From the NCBI GenBank assembly GCA_000702245.1, contig JNKY01000015.1:171672-235671 (forward strand): a stretch of DNA of 64,000 nt, read 5' to 3'. The notes under the pieces were generated by a model. That model was not told where the DNA came from and made no database searches. It worked only from the letters and a program-made list of their open reading frames with translations. This document shows, piece by piece, positions 1 to 8,301 of the stretch. The DNA is from Lachnospiraceae bacterium C6A11 (GTDB taxonomy: Bacteria; Bacillota; Clostridia; Lachnospirales; Lachnospiraceae). The stretch's first letter is position 1. Each line of letters starts with the position of its first letter. The position numbers were made by a program, and so were the translations under genes.

Positions 1-98
1 GTCTTCTTACTGATACGGCAGGCGACAGAGAGCTCATCATAAGATATGTTGATGAGGTCGATGATGACGATGACGACAGTACAGAGACGAAGAAATAA
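1..98 (+). CDS. C-terminal end of an unassigned protein
   Basis: Only the last 31 codons lie in the window; the reading frame runs in codons starting at base 3 and stops at TAA 96-98. The visible tail begins LLTDTAGDRELIIRYVDEV and ends in a run of six Asp followed by STETKK. An acidic, disordered tail is seen in many cytoplasmic proteins and does not identify the family. A bidirectional terminator follows 18 bases later, so this is the last gene of its transcript. I do not recognise the product. Confidence 0.5.
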   Translation, partial: LLTDTAGDRELIIRYVDEVDDDDDDSTETKK

Positions 99-116
99 AT
101 ATTTGAAAATAAAAAA

Positions 117-142
117 CACGGACAGGTGAAAACCTGTCCGTG
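117..142. terminator. Bidirectional intrinsic terminator
   Basis: An 11-bp perfect stem (117-127 with 132-142, loop GAAA) is preceded by six A and followed by ATATTTTTTATTT. It can end the forward gene finishing at 98 and the reverse gene finishing at 170. Confidence 0.85.
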
Positions 143-169
143 ATATTTTTTATTTAAGTGAATCCCAAA

Positions 170-1156
170 CTACATTGGCTGTGTTGGATTCTGTGGTGGC
201 TGCTGAGCGTATGGCTGCTGTGGCTGCTGTGGCTGCTGAGCAAACTGCTGAGGCTGCTGTGGAGCCTGTCCGTATGGAGCCTGAGGAGCCTGGCCATAAG
301 GCTGCTGAGGAGCCTGACCATAAGGAGCCTGCTGTGGCTGTCCATAATTCTGAGGGTTGATAGGCTGAGCAAACTGCTGTGCAGGACGCTGATAAGCGTA
401 AGCCTGTGAAGCCTGACGAACTCTCTTCTCGCCTGTGTGGAAGTTCTGTCCCTTGATCAGACAAACGATAGGTCTGACGAAGATAAGAAGGATTCCAACG
501 AGTGAGAACCACCATGAAATATTAAAGTGTGCAGAAACCATAGAGCTTGTCTTGGCTGCCTTGAATATATCCTGAATATCGCCATTAAAAGTCTCAACAA
601 AGAAAAGGATAAGAACAACAACCGGTGCGTAGAACTCTGAGCCCGGAAGTCTTGTAAGACCTGTAAGGTTAACACCAGGAATTACATTAAATACTACAAG
701 ATATCTGAAGAGAAGCCAAACACCTAAGATGATTGTCATAACTCCACAGAACTTAACGAAGCCGTTAAGGCCTTCTGCAAAGAGACCGTATGACTCACTT
801 GCATTGTTGTAGCTGCTTGACACATGTATCCAAGCCGGAATACATGCAAAAAGGAGTACGAAGAATGCTCCTATGAAAGAGCAGAGCATTGTATAGTCTC
901 CTCTAAGTCTCTGAGAGAATGGACCTCCTGCATAATAATATACAGCCGGCTTTGGTGGATATGGATTACCATATGGCTGCTGATACTGTCCCTGAGGGCC
1001 GCCGAAATTCTGTGGTCCTGGGAATCCCTGAGGTGGTGCCTGATACTGCTGCTGTGACTGAGGCTGAGCCTGATACTGCTGAGGAGCAGGTGTGCCACAT
1101 ACAGGGCAAGCAGGTGCACCCATCGGTATTTCATTACCGCATTGATTACATCTCAT
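170..1156 (-). CDS. Zinc-ribbon membrane protein with Gln/Pro/Tyr-rich tail
   Basis: A 328-residue protein of unknown function. It opens with a zinc ribbon (MRCNQCGNEIP, then CPVCG by residue 20), continues with a Gln/Pro-rich linker (about 25-70), then about four hydrophobic segments between residues 85 and 250. The last 80 residues are a degenerate repeat of the form APYGQAPQQP. The ribbon, being N-terminal, probably faces the cytosol. The start at 1156 has AGGAGG about 8 bases upstream. Similar zinc-ribbon plus membrane-segment proteins occur at 16635, 60645, 62372 and 62856. It is divergent from the helicase gene at 1372 and ends at a bidirectional terminator. No catalytic motif is visible. 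Confidence 0.85.
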   Translation of the reverse strand: MRCNQCGNEIPMGAPACPVCGTPAPQQYQAQPQSQQQYQAPPQGFPGPQNFGGPQGQYQQPYGNPYPPKPAVYYYAGGPFSQRLRGDYTMLCSFIGAFFVLLFACIPAWIHVSSSYNNASESYGLFAEGLNGFVKFCGVMTIILGVWLLFRYLVVFNVIPGVNLTGLTRLPGSEFYAPVVVLILFFVETFNGDIQDIFKAAKTSSMVSAHFNISWWFSLVGILLIFVRPIVCLIKGQNFHTGEKRVRQASQAYAYQRPAQQFAQPINPQNYGQPQQAPYGQAPQQPYGQAPQAPYGQAPQQPQQFAQQPQQPQQPYAQQPPQNPTQPM

Positions 1157-1286
1157 ACTTTTTTCCTCCTATGATTTCATTGACTAGGATTAGTCTAAAA
1201 TATGCAAAAAATTGCACTTTTTAATACATCTATTATGACAAAATTACATAAAAAAAGCAACTGTTTATTTATGTTCCACAAGGCTT

Positions 1287-1358
1287 TTTCACAGGGCTTT
1301 TCCTTGACTGAAGAGGGTCCGGGATATACAATAAAAGTGCAGTTATTGGCAGTATAAT
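1287..1358 (+). repeat. 72-bp direct repeat, copy 1, carrying a promoter
   Basis: This copy matches 7394-7465 over exactly 72 bases. The first 54 bases differ at only about four positions; the last 20 diverge more but both end in GTATAAT. Within it lies a sigma-A type promoter: TTGACT (1304-1309), 17 bases, TACAAT (1327-1332). The helicase start codon is 13 bases beyond the repeat. The second copy sits in the same relation upstream of the gene at 7525. Confidence 0.85.
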
Positions 1359-1371
1359 TGGGGTGATTCGG

Positions 1372-4300
1372 ATGGCTGATATTGTATTTATTGATTTAGA
1401 GGTTTCTCAGGTAAAAGAGCATATCAAAGGCTATGGGGTTGCAAGGGCAGAAATACCCGTAAAAAGCATCAATTCTATTAAAAATTCTTATGATGGTACC
1501 AGCATTTTCAAATTCAACGATATTTGTTCGGGTGCTTTTTTTGTATGCGGACATAATATTGTGAGTTTTGATTCAGTACATCTTGAAAATGAGGGGCTGG
1601 ATCTTTCTGATCTTAAGATGATAGATACGTTGTTCATGTCACCGCTGTTATTCCCTAAAAAACCATATCACAGGTTGCTGAAGGACGATAAGCTGTCGCC
1701 TGATGATGAAAATAATCCTCTTAATGATGCCAAGAAATGTATGGAGCTTTATATCGACGAAGTGGACAGCTTTTTTGGCCTGAAGCAGAATCTGAAAGAG
1801 ATATTTTATCTGCTTTTGCATGAAAAAAAGGGGTATTCCGGATTCTTTGAAAGTATTTACTATTATTGTGAGAATGAGAACCTGAAGGATCTTATCAGAG
1901 AGGAATTTGCCGGGAAGATATGCGACAATTCTGATCTGGATGCTTTGATCAACGAGCATCCGGTTGAGCTGGCCTACGTCCTTGCGTCTATTAACGCAGA
2001 TGATAAGGATGCGATAATACCTCCATGGGTAAAGGTTAATTTCCCAAAGGTTAGTGAGGTATTCCACAGATTAAGAGGAAAAAAGTGCGAAGAGGGTTGC
2101 CCGTATTGCAACAATGCTTTTGATATAAGGAAGCATTTGAAGGACAAATTCGGTTACTCAGAATTCCGGACGTTCAATGGGGAGAATCTTCAGGAAAAGG
2201 CAGTTCAGGCAGCTGTTGACGGGAAATCGCTGTTGGCTGTATTTCCAACCGGAGGCGGTAAGTCCATTACCTTTCAGCTTCCAGCCCTTATTGAGGCAGA
2301 TACTGTCAGAGGGCTTACGGTAGTTATTTCTCCTTTAGTTTCACTTATGAAGGATCAGGTTGATAACCTAAGTGAAAAGGGCTTCTCTGACGCAGTCAGT
2401 TTAAATAGTCTGCTCAATCCTATAGAGAGAAAGGAAGTTTTGGAAAGGGTTGAAAGCGGAATAGCGTCTATCCTTTATATTGCTCCGGAGTCATTAAGGT
2501 CAGATTCTGTTGAACGCCTTCTATATAAAAGAGGGGTCAGCAGATTTGTTATAGATGAAGCGCATTGTTTTTCTTCTTGGGGGCAGGATTTCAGAGTCGA
2601 TTACCTCTACATAGGTGATTTTATAGCCAACTTGGAGGAAAAAACAGGTCGGAAAATACCGGTTTCCTGCTTTACTGCAACGGCAAAGCAGAAGGTTATC
2701 GGTGATATCAAGAAATATTTCATGGATAAGCTGGGGGTTGACCTGGAATTATACACCACGGATACAGCGAGAAAGAATCTGCGTTATTTGGTAGAGTATT
2801 CCGATAATAACGAGGAGAAATACAGGACTCTTCGTTCCTGGTTGGAAGCAAAGGATTGTCCGACGATAATATATGTTTCGCGAACATCTACTGCTGAAAA
2901 ATTGGCAGAAAGACTGAGAACGGACGGATTCAATGCAAAACCGTATCACGGACAGATGGATCCGGATGAAAAAACTGAAAATCAGAATGCATTTAAACGA
3001 GGCGAGCTGAATATAATTGTTGCGACCTCGGCTTTTGGCATGGGTGTTGATAAGGCGGATGTTGGATTGGTCATTCACTATGATATATCCAATTCGCTTG
3101 AAGACTACGTGCAGGAGGCCGGAAGAGCCGGTCGAGATGAGCATATCAGCGCTGAATGCAGAGTGCTTTTCAATGAAAATGATCTGAATAAGCATTTTAT
3201 GCTTTTGAATCAGTCGAAGCTCAGTATAAGCGAGATTCAGGAGGTTTGGAGAGGAGTAAAGAATCTTTGCAAGGGTAGAGAGGGCATAAGCAGTACAGCT
3301 CTTGAGATTGCCAAAGCTGCGGGTTGGAACCCTGAATTTAAAAGGGATATAGAGACACGAGTTCGTGCAGCTATCGCAGCACTTGAGATGGCGGGCTATG
3401 TTAGGAGAGGAAATAACAGCCCGAGGGTATTTGCGGACAGCTTGAAAATAGATAGTATGCTTGAAGCACAGAAGCAATTGATGAAAAGTCCGAATTTCAA
3501 ACTTGAGATGATACCTATTGCTGTACTGGTTCTCAGATATCTTATTCCTCTGAAATACAGAAATAAGAACAAGAAAAAGTTTGATGATTTTGGAATAGAT
3601 GTTGAGTCGAGAGTTGATTATATAGCGGATCATATCGGAATCGATAAGAAGCTTGTGATCGAGTGCGTGAATGAGCTTAAATATGTAGGAATACTGGCGG
3701 ATGACACAGAAATGTATGTCCATCTTGATCCGGGAGATCTGTCCAGAAATGGAATGAGCAAGAAGACTTCGGATTATCTGAAGCTGGAACAATTCCTTAT
3801 AGAAGAGGTGACATCTACTGAAATAATTGAGAAGAGATATGATTACCGTGAATTAAATGAAAAGGCTGAGGATGCAGGATTAAAGAGCAGTATAAATATG
3901 CTCAAGGAAATCATCAATTTCTGGACTATCAAGAATTATATCGAAAAGCCCCACGGAGAAGTCAGTAATTCTGTATTGATACAGCCAAAGGTTGATAAGA
4001 AAAAATTTCAAAAGAGAATTGATGACAGACTTGTATTATGCAGATATATTGATGAATATTTTAGACTCCGAGGCCGCACAGAATATGATAGTGTGAAAAA
4101 TGGTCCGAAAACTGTGTCAAATATAAAGGTTGATTTTTCTCCGAGAGATATCTTAAACATCTTTAATATAAGTGAGGATAAATTGGGTATTTTCAAATTC
4201 AGTCTTGGGCATATAGAGGAAGCTTTGCTATATCTGACAAAGATTGGCTCCTTCAAGATTGATGGAGGATTTCTTGTTATCTACAATGCACTTCGTATAA

Positions 4301-6309
4301 ATCGTATCGAGATGGATAACAAGAAACGATATAAGAAGGAGGATTACGCAAAACTAGAGGAGTATTATAAGAACAAAACTCAGCAGATCCATATAGTCGG
4401 TGAGTATGCAAATATGATGGTTAAGGATTATAATGCAGCACTTGCCTTTGTTAAAGACTATTTTAATATGGACTATGAGCAGTTTCTAAATATATATTTT
4501 GCAGGTGACAGACAGAAGGAGATAGAGAAGAATATAACTCCGGGCAAATATAACGAGTTATTTGAAAAGCTGACGGAAAAGCAGTTTGAGATAATTAATG
4601 ATGACTATAGTAAGACTATAGTTGTTGCAGCGGGTCCGGGAAGTGGCAAGACCATGATCCTGGTTAATAAGATGGCGTCGCTCCTTCAGCTGGAAGATGT
4701 TAAAAGTGAGCAGCTGTTGATGCTAACATTTTCAAGAAATGCGGCTATGGAGTTCAAGAGAAGGCTTTACAAGCTGATAGGAAAGGCTGCATCATATGTT
4801 GAAATAAAGACATTTCACTCTTATGCTTTCGATCTTCTGGGGCGGAAAGGAACTTTGGAGAAATCTGAGGATGTCATTAGAGCCGCAACAGATGCAATAT
4901 TAAATAACGAGGTTGAGACTGAGAAAATAACCAAAACAGTTTTGATGCTTGATGAGGCTCAGGATATGAATAGTGATGAGTATAATCTTGTCATGGCACT
5001 CAGGAAAGTTAACGAAAATATGAGAATCATCGCGGTGGGTGATGATGATCAGAGTATTTATGGCTTTAGAGGTTCAGATCCAAAATACATGAAAAAGCTT
5101 CTTCAGGAGGAAGATGCAAAGCTGTATCAGATGGTGGATAATTTCAGAAATTGTCCGCTTATAGTTAATATTGCAAATCTTTTCTCGTATACCCTACCGG
5201 ACAGACTAAAAAACGAGGCGCTGATTTCCAAGGTTGAAACTGAAGGAACAGTAATGATTGCAAGAGCCTCAAATCCTAAAGCACATCTGGAAGGTCTGCT
5301 GGAGGTATTTTTCCGAAATTGCTACAGGAAGGGCACAAGAACTGCCATTCTGACTACAACAAATGAGCAGGCGTATAAGATTCAGTATATCCTAAAGGAT
5401 GAGGACTATAAACCAAGGCTTATCCAGTCAAGAAGCGGTTTCTCTTTATATAATCTGGATGAATTCAGAACCTTCCTTGAGGTTATCTATTGCAAAGATC
5501 GTTCTGTGATAGGAGAAACCGAGTGGAAAGATGCACGTGAAGTTTTAACAAAAATGCACGGAAACAGCAAAAATTTCAAAAATGTAGAGTATATTCTTGA
5601 CCTTTATGAAGTAACCTATGATAAGAAATACTATATGGATTTTGAAAATTTCCTTCGAGAATGCTCTTTTGATGACTTCTACAGATGTGAAGAAGGAGAA
5701 ATAATCATATCTACCATTCATAAAGCGAAGGGGCATGAGTTTGATGATGTATTTCTTGTTTTGAGTGGTCTGGATAATATTAATGTTGAAAAGCAAAGAG
5801 CAATCTATGTTGGAATGACGAGAGCAAAGGAGAACCTTTATATTGTTCAGGATGGAAATTGCTTCAGCCATGGAAGAAATACAGAGGTTGATGACAAAGA
5901 GCTTATAAGAAGCATTAATAACGCCGGAGCAAAATTCTACAATGAGAAAAAAGAATATCCGGAGCCGAAGAAAATACTGATGGAATTGACACTAAATGAT
6001 GTAGCACTAACATTTAGTGGAAAATGTATGGATAGCATTCGAAAGGGCGCGTTTATTGCCGGAGATAAGCTGACGATAGACATAAAAGAAGACAACGGAG
6101 CTTTCTATTTTAAGAAGAATATCAATGGTGTAGACAGGGTTGTATGTGCGGCGTCCAATAAGTTTATAAAAGAATTCGCACAGAAACTAAGAGAAGGATA
6201 TTATCCGATAACTATTACTGCAAATTATATTGTTTATTGGAGAGAGCCTGATAGTAAAACAGAATACAGAATAGTGCTTCCACAGATTCTTCTGGAAAAG
6301 AGAAATTAA
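1372..6309 (+). CDS. Giant DEDD exonuclease-RecQ-UvrD fusion helicase
   Basis: A 1645-residue protein. Residues about 1-130 look like a DnaQ-type 3'-5' exonuclease: VFIDLEV supplies the first acidic pair and CGHNIVSFD and NPLNDAKK supply later ones, though the classic His is not obvious. A Cys cluster (KKCEEGCPYC) follows near 245. A RecQ-like superfamily 2 helicase spans about 275-640, with Walker A PTGGGKS, DEAH box VIDEAHCFSSWG, SCFTATA and QEAGRAGRDE. After a winged-helix-like middle comes a UvrD-like superfamily 1 helicase: AAGPGSGKT (about 1090), DEAQDMN (about 1196), DDDQSIYGFRG (about 1230) and GMTRAKENL (about 1484). ATG 1372 is chosen over GTG 1363 because GGGGTGA precedes it at good spacing. 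It is transcribed alone from the promoter in repeat copy 1. The architecture suggests DNA repair or anti-phage defence; the specific role is inference. Confidence 0.9.
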   Translation: MADIVFIDLEVSQVKEHIKGYGVARAEIPVKSINSIKNSYDGTSIFKFNDICSGAFFVCGHNIVSFDSVHLENEGLDLSDLKMIDTLFMSPLLFPKKPYHRLLKDDKLSPDDENNPLNDAKKCMELYIDEVDSFFGLKQNLKEIFYLLLHEKKGYSGFFESIYYYCENENLKDLIREEFAGKICDNSDLDALINEHPVELAYVLASINADDKDAIIPPWVKVNFPKVSEVFHRLRGKKCEEGCPYCNNAFDIRKHLKDKFGYSEFRTFNGENLQEKAVQAAVDGKSLLAVFPTGGGKSITFQLPALIEADTVRGLTVVISPLVSLMKDQVDNLSEKGFSDAVSLNSLLNPIERKEVLERVESGIASILYIAPESLRSDSVERLLYKRGVSRFVIDEAHCFSSWGQDFRVDYLYIGDFIANLEEKTGRKIPVSCFTATAKQKVIGDIKKYFMDKLGVDLELYTTDTARKNLRYLVEYSDNNEEKYRTLRSWLEAKDCPTIIYVSRTSTAEKLAERLRTDGFNAKPYHGQMDPDEKTENQNAFKRGELNIIVATSAFGMGVDKADVGLVIHYDISNSLEDYVQEAGRAGRDEHISAECRVLFNENDLNKHFMLLNQSKLSISEIQEVWRGVKNLCKGREGISSTALEIAKAAGWNPEFKRDIETRVRAAIAALEMAGYVRRGNNSPRVFADSLKIDSMLEAQKQLMKSPNFKLEMIPIAVLVLRYLIPLKYRNKNKKKFDDFGIDVESRVDYIADHIGIDKKLVIECVNELKYVGILADDTEMYVHLDPGDLSRNGMSKKTSDYLKLEQFLIEEVTSTEIIEKRYDYRELNEKAEDAGLKSSINMLKEIINFWTIKNYIEKPHGEVSNSVLIQPKVDKKKFQKRIDDRLVLCRYIDEYFRLRGRTEYDSVKNGPKTVSNIKVDFSPRDILNIFNISEDKLGIFKFSLGHIEEALLYLTKIGSFKIDGGFLVIYNALRINRIEMDNKKRYKKEDYAKLEEYYKNKTQQIHIVGEYANMMVKDYNAALAFVKDYFNMDYEQFLNIYFAGDRQKEIEKNITPGKYNELFEKLTEKQFEIINDDYSKTIVVAAGPGSGKTMILVNKMASLLQLEDVKSEQLLMLTFSRNAAMEFKRRLYKLIGKAASYVEIKTFHSYAFDLLGRKGTLEKSEDVIRAATDAILNNEVETEKITKTVLMLDEAQDMNSDEYNLVMALRKVNENMRIIAVGDDDQSIYGFRGSDPKYMKKLLQEEDAKLYQMVDNFRNCPLIVNIANLFSYTLPDRLKNEALISKVETEGTVMIARASNPKAHLEGLLEVFFRNCYRKGTRTAILTTTNEQAYKIQYILKDEDYKPRLIQSRSGFSLYNLDEFRTFLEVIYCKDRSVIGETEWKDAREVLTKMHGNSKNFKNVEYILDLYEVTYDKKYYMDFENFLRECSFDDFYRCEEGEIIISTIHKAKGHEFDDVFLVLSGLDNINVEKQRAIYVGMTRAKENLYIVQDGNCFSHGRNTEVDDKELIRSINNAGAKFYNEKKEYPEPKKILMELTLNDVALTFSGKCMDSIRKGAFIAGDKLTIDIKEDNGAFYFKKNINGVDRVVCAASNKFIKEFAQKLREGYYPITITANYIVYWREPDSKTEYRIVLPQILLEKRN

Positions 6310-6313
6310 AAAA

Positions 6314-6344
6314 CAGTGCTAAGCCTTAGCTAGGTTTAGCACTG
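6314..6344. terminator. Convergent intrinsic terminator
   Basis: A 13-bp stem with one G-T pair (6314-6326 with 6332-6344, loop TAGCT) has A-rich flank on the left and TTATTTTT on the right. It separates the helicase gene from the reverse-strand three-gene module. Confidence 0.85.
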
Positions 6345-6351
6345 CTTATTT

Positions 6352-6561
6352 TTACCAGGCGTGTTTTCCGGTTGCTGCGAGACTGTCTATGTCCATGTAC
6401 GCATTCTCAAGAGCCTCTTGGTGATAGGTGTAATACCCATCATATATTTCTTGAGTTATTCCTTTATCATCCCACTCGCGCAGAACCTCGCCGGTTGAAC
6501 GAGCGTGATGATCGGCATATCGTTCTATAAGAAAAAGAAAATACTTCATTTCCTCGGTCAT
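6352..6561 (-). CDS. DUF3791-like small protein, candidate antitoxin
   Basis: A 69-residue protein starting MTEEMKYFLFLIERYADHH. The pattern of an N-terminal helix EMKYFLFLIE, then STGEVLREWDDKGITQEIYDGYYTYHQEALENAYMDID, resembles the DUF3791 family from memory. ATG 6561 is preferred to the upstream GTG at 6570 because AGGAG then sits 8 bases upstream. It is the last gene of a three-gene reverse operon behind a DUF3990-like gene; DUF3791 and DUF3990 genes are commonly adjacent. An antitoxin or regulatory role is inferred from size and position, not shown. Confidence 0.7.
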   Translation of the reverse strand: MTEEMKYFLFLIERYADHHARSTGEVLREWDDKGITQEIYDGYYTYHQEALENAYMDIDSLAATGKHAW

Positions 6562-6562
6562 A

Positions 6563-6808
6563 TTACTCACTCCTTAAATATTCAGAATTGCGGGGGTCAC
6601 CGGTAATCTTTTCAGCCTCCCAAATATTGAATATGGCTTCCTCGGAAAATTCCCACATAGCCATATCTGCATTTTCAAGCATATTATGGGTTTCTGAGGA
6701 AAGAAATGATCTTGCGGCATCCATTTGATCCATACCGTATTTATCCATTATCCGCTGAATAACCTTTTTATTATAATAATCTAAAGAAAAACTTTGTATT
6801 CTTGTCAT
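6563..6808 (-). CDS. Small helical protein, second partner in the ART-like module
   Basis: An 81-residue protein starting MTRIQSFSLDYYNKKVIQRI. It is predicted to be mostly helical, with DKYGMDQMDAARSFLSSETHNML and a conserved-looking MWEFSEEAIFNIWE near the end. ATG 6808 overlaps the stop of the upstream DUF3990-like gene as ATGA, with GGAGG inside that gene 10 bases before it, so the two are translationally coupled. A longer start at 6829 would lie further inside the upstream gene and lacks a ribosome site. The stop overlaps the region just before the 69-residue gene. Family unassigned; likely partner or antitoxin. Confidence 0.7.
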   Translation of the reverse strand: MTRIQSFSLDYYNKKVIQRIMDKYGMDQMDAARSFLSSETHNMLENADMAMWEFSEEAIFNIWEAEKITGDPRNSEYLRSE

Positions 6809-7284
6809 ACGCGGATAACCTCCTTGCATACCAGAAGATTAATTGCTTTTTCGGTTTTAAAAGTATACTGATCTTTAAGCTTTTGAGGAAGGAGACGTTT
6901 TATGGCTTCTCCTTCATCATACATTCCATCAAGAAACAGATCAATTACAGGAGCGGTTTGGTCATTGGCAACAGGACCGATGATAAGATCCCAGTTTGGG
7001 GTAATTGGCTGTCCTGATCTATTTTTGACGACAAAACGGAGCCAATCAACATCTGGACCTTCGAATTTCAAAATAGAAAGAGTACTCATGAGGGCATCAT
7101 CTATTTCATATACTGTCACGAAACCGAAATTCTGTTTAAGTCGTGCAGCAGTTCTTTTGGCCCATTTGGTGGCTTGTTCCTGATCACTTGTTGTATAGAA
7201 ACCTTTTCCGAAGTCAAGCTTTCTTTGTATTTTCAGTAGTTTTGGCTCACGTACGTCAACATTACTTCCATGAAATAAGATCAT
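6805..7284 (-). CDS. DUF3990-like protein, putative ADP-ribosyltransferase fold toxin
   Basis: A 159-residue protein beginning MILFHGSNVDVREPKLL, with DFGKGFYTTSDQEQATKWAKR at residues 30-50. An N-terminal HGS motif followed by GxGFYTT and a helix with an aligned WA is the signature I know for DUF3990, a family grouped with ADP-ribosyltransferase-like folds. The central PITPNWDLIIGPVAND is also typical. It is the first gene of a coupled three-gene operon and has its own promoter (TATAAT 7344-7339). The NAD-dependent toxin role is inference from the family fold and the two small partner genes. No signal peptide, so it acts in the cytosol. Confidence 0.75.
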   Translation of the reverse strand: MILFHGSNVDVREPKLLKIQRKLDFGKGFYTTSDQEQATKWAKRTAARLKQNFGFVTVYEIDDALMSTLSILKFEGPDVDWLRFVVKNRSGQPITPNWDLIIGPVANDQTAPVIDLFLDGMYDEGEAIKRLLPQKLKDQYTFKTEKAINLLVCKEVIRV

Positions 7285-7338
7285 ACAGCAGTTTCCCTTT
7301 CCAAATAATATGGCAAATATGTCGCTCTCTATAACAAT

Positions 7339-7366
7339 ATTATATCAGAAGATGGCTAACTTACAA
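7339..7366 (-). promoter_or_regulatory. Promoter of the DUF3990-like operon
   Basis: On the reverse strand, TTGTAA (7366-7361), a 16-base spacer and TATAAT (7344-7339) precede the start codon at 7284 by about 55 bases. Confidence 0.55.
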
Positions 7367-7393
7367 CAAAAACTCACATTCCTGGCGACGCTA

Positions 7394-7465
7394 TTTCACA
7401 GGGCTTCTCCTTGACTGAAGAGTGGCTGGGATATACAATAAAAAGCACGGTTATTTACGTATAAT
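7394..7465 (+). repeat. 72-bp direct repeat, copy 2, carrying a promoter
   Basis: Second copy of the repeat at 1287-1358. It keeps the TTGACT (7411-7416), 17-base, TACAAT (7434-7439) promoter and the terminal TATAAT. It lies just upstream of the membrane-protein gene at 7525. Together the two copies bracket the helicase and ART-like module. Confidence 0.85.
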
Positions 7466-7524
7466 CATTAGGTATGTTGAAGGTTAATTTGAAAAGTATT
7501 TATAGGAATCGCGGAGGTTTAATT

Positions 7525-8223
7525 TTGGATAATAATAACCCATATTTACAGGGGCAGCCACCTCAGGAGTGGAGTCAGACACAGGAGACACGATCATATC
7601 AGAATACTCAGCCATATCAGAATACACAGCCGTATCCGAATGCACAGGGGGAGTACGGTGTTCCGAATTATAATCCGTATACTGATTTTAGTATCAATGA
7701 GACATTTGAGCCGCAGCCAAAGAAGATAAATGGCAAGAAGATCGCAATCATTGCAGGTTCTGTCACATTTATAGTGGCTCTTATTCTTGTTGTATTTTTT
7801 GTACTTGTTAAAAAGGATGTCAAAAAAACTGCCAAGGAGAAGACGGATGATGCGAAAACCGTTGCCGAGAGGTGTATGAATGCCTATATCAATGGTGATG
7901 CAAAAACAGTAATGGAGTGCTTTCCGAGGGAAATGTATTCAGCAACCGAATGGGCGCGGATTGAGCAGACTGTCACCAGCTATCAATCACTTGATATTTA
8001 TTTTAAGATAACCGGTGAATCAACAGAGAGAAAGCTCAGCGATGAAGAAGCTGAGGAGTTCTTAAGAAATTCAAAGCAAATCAGTGGTATTGATGTTACT
8101 GAGATTACGGAGGTTTCCGTAGGGTATGAATTGGATTATATGGGAGTCAATGATGAAGGGACTCTGGAGCTTGTCTGCGGAAAAATCAACAATAAATGGT
8201 ATGTAATTGACGGATTATATTGA
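7525..8223 (+). CDS. Single-span membrane protein with Tyr/Gln/Pro-rich cytosolic end
   Basis: A 232-residue protein of unknown function. TTG 7525 is preferred because GGAGG lies 7 bases upstream; an ATG at 7474 in the same frame has no such site. Residues 1-65 are polar and repetitive (SYQNTQPYQNTQPYPNAQ). One membrane segment follows a KKINGKK stretch (IAIIAGSVTFIVALILVVFF). The outer 130 residues (ERCMNAYINGDAKTVMECFP onward) look like a small NTF2-type or DUF4878-like sensor domain. It is transcribed from repeat copy 2. The N-terminal composition resembles the tail of the protein at 170-1156. Confidence 0.75.
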   Translation: MDNNNPYLQGQPPQEWSQTQETRSYQNTQPYQNTQPYPNAQGEYGVPNYNPYTDFSINETFEPQPKKINGKKIAIIAGSVTFIVALILVVFFVLVKKDVKKTAKEKTDDAKTVAERCMNAYINGDAKTVMECFPREMYSATEWARIEQTVTSYQSLDIYFKITGESTERKLSDEEAEEFLRNSKQISGIDVTEITEVSVGYELDYMGVNDEGTLELVCGKINNKWYVIDGLY

Positions 8224-8230
8224 TTTTCCA

Positions 8231-8259
8231 TTGCGGGATAAACCAAATGATACTATAAT
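8231..8259 (+). promoter_or_regulatory. mnmE promoter
   Basis: TTGCGG (8231-8236), 17 bases, TATAAT (8254-8259), 42 bases before the mnmE start codon. Confidence 0.6.
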
Positions 8260-8301
8260 CGTAGAGATAGTCGGAGTGCGAAGTTTTTAAGGAGTATTTG
8301 G

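Noticed and set aside
2749..3792. 347-codon reverse open frame inside the helicase gene
   Set aside because: It is the antisense shadow of the RecQ region, with no family features or ribosome site.
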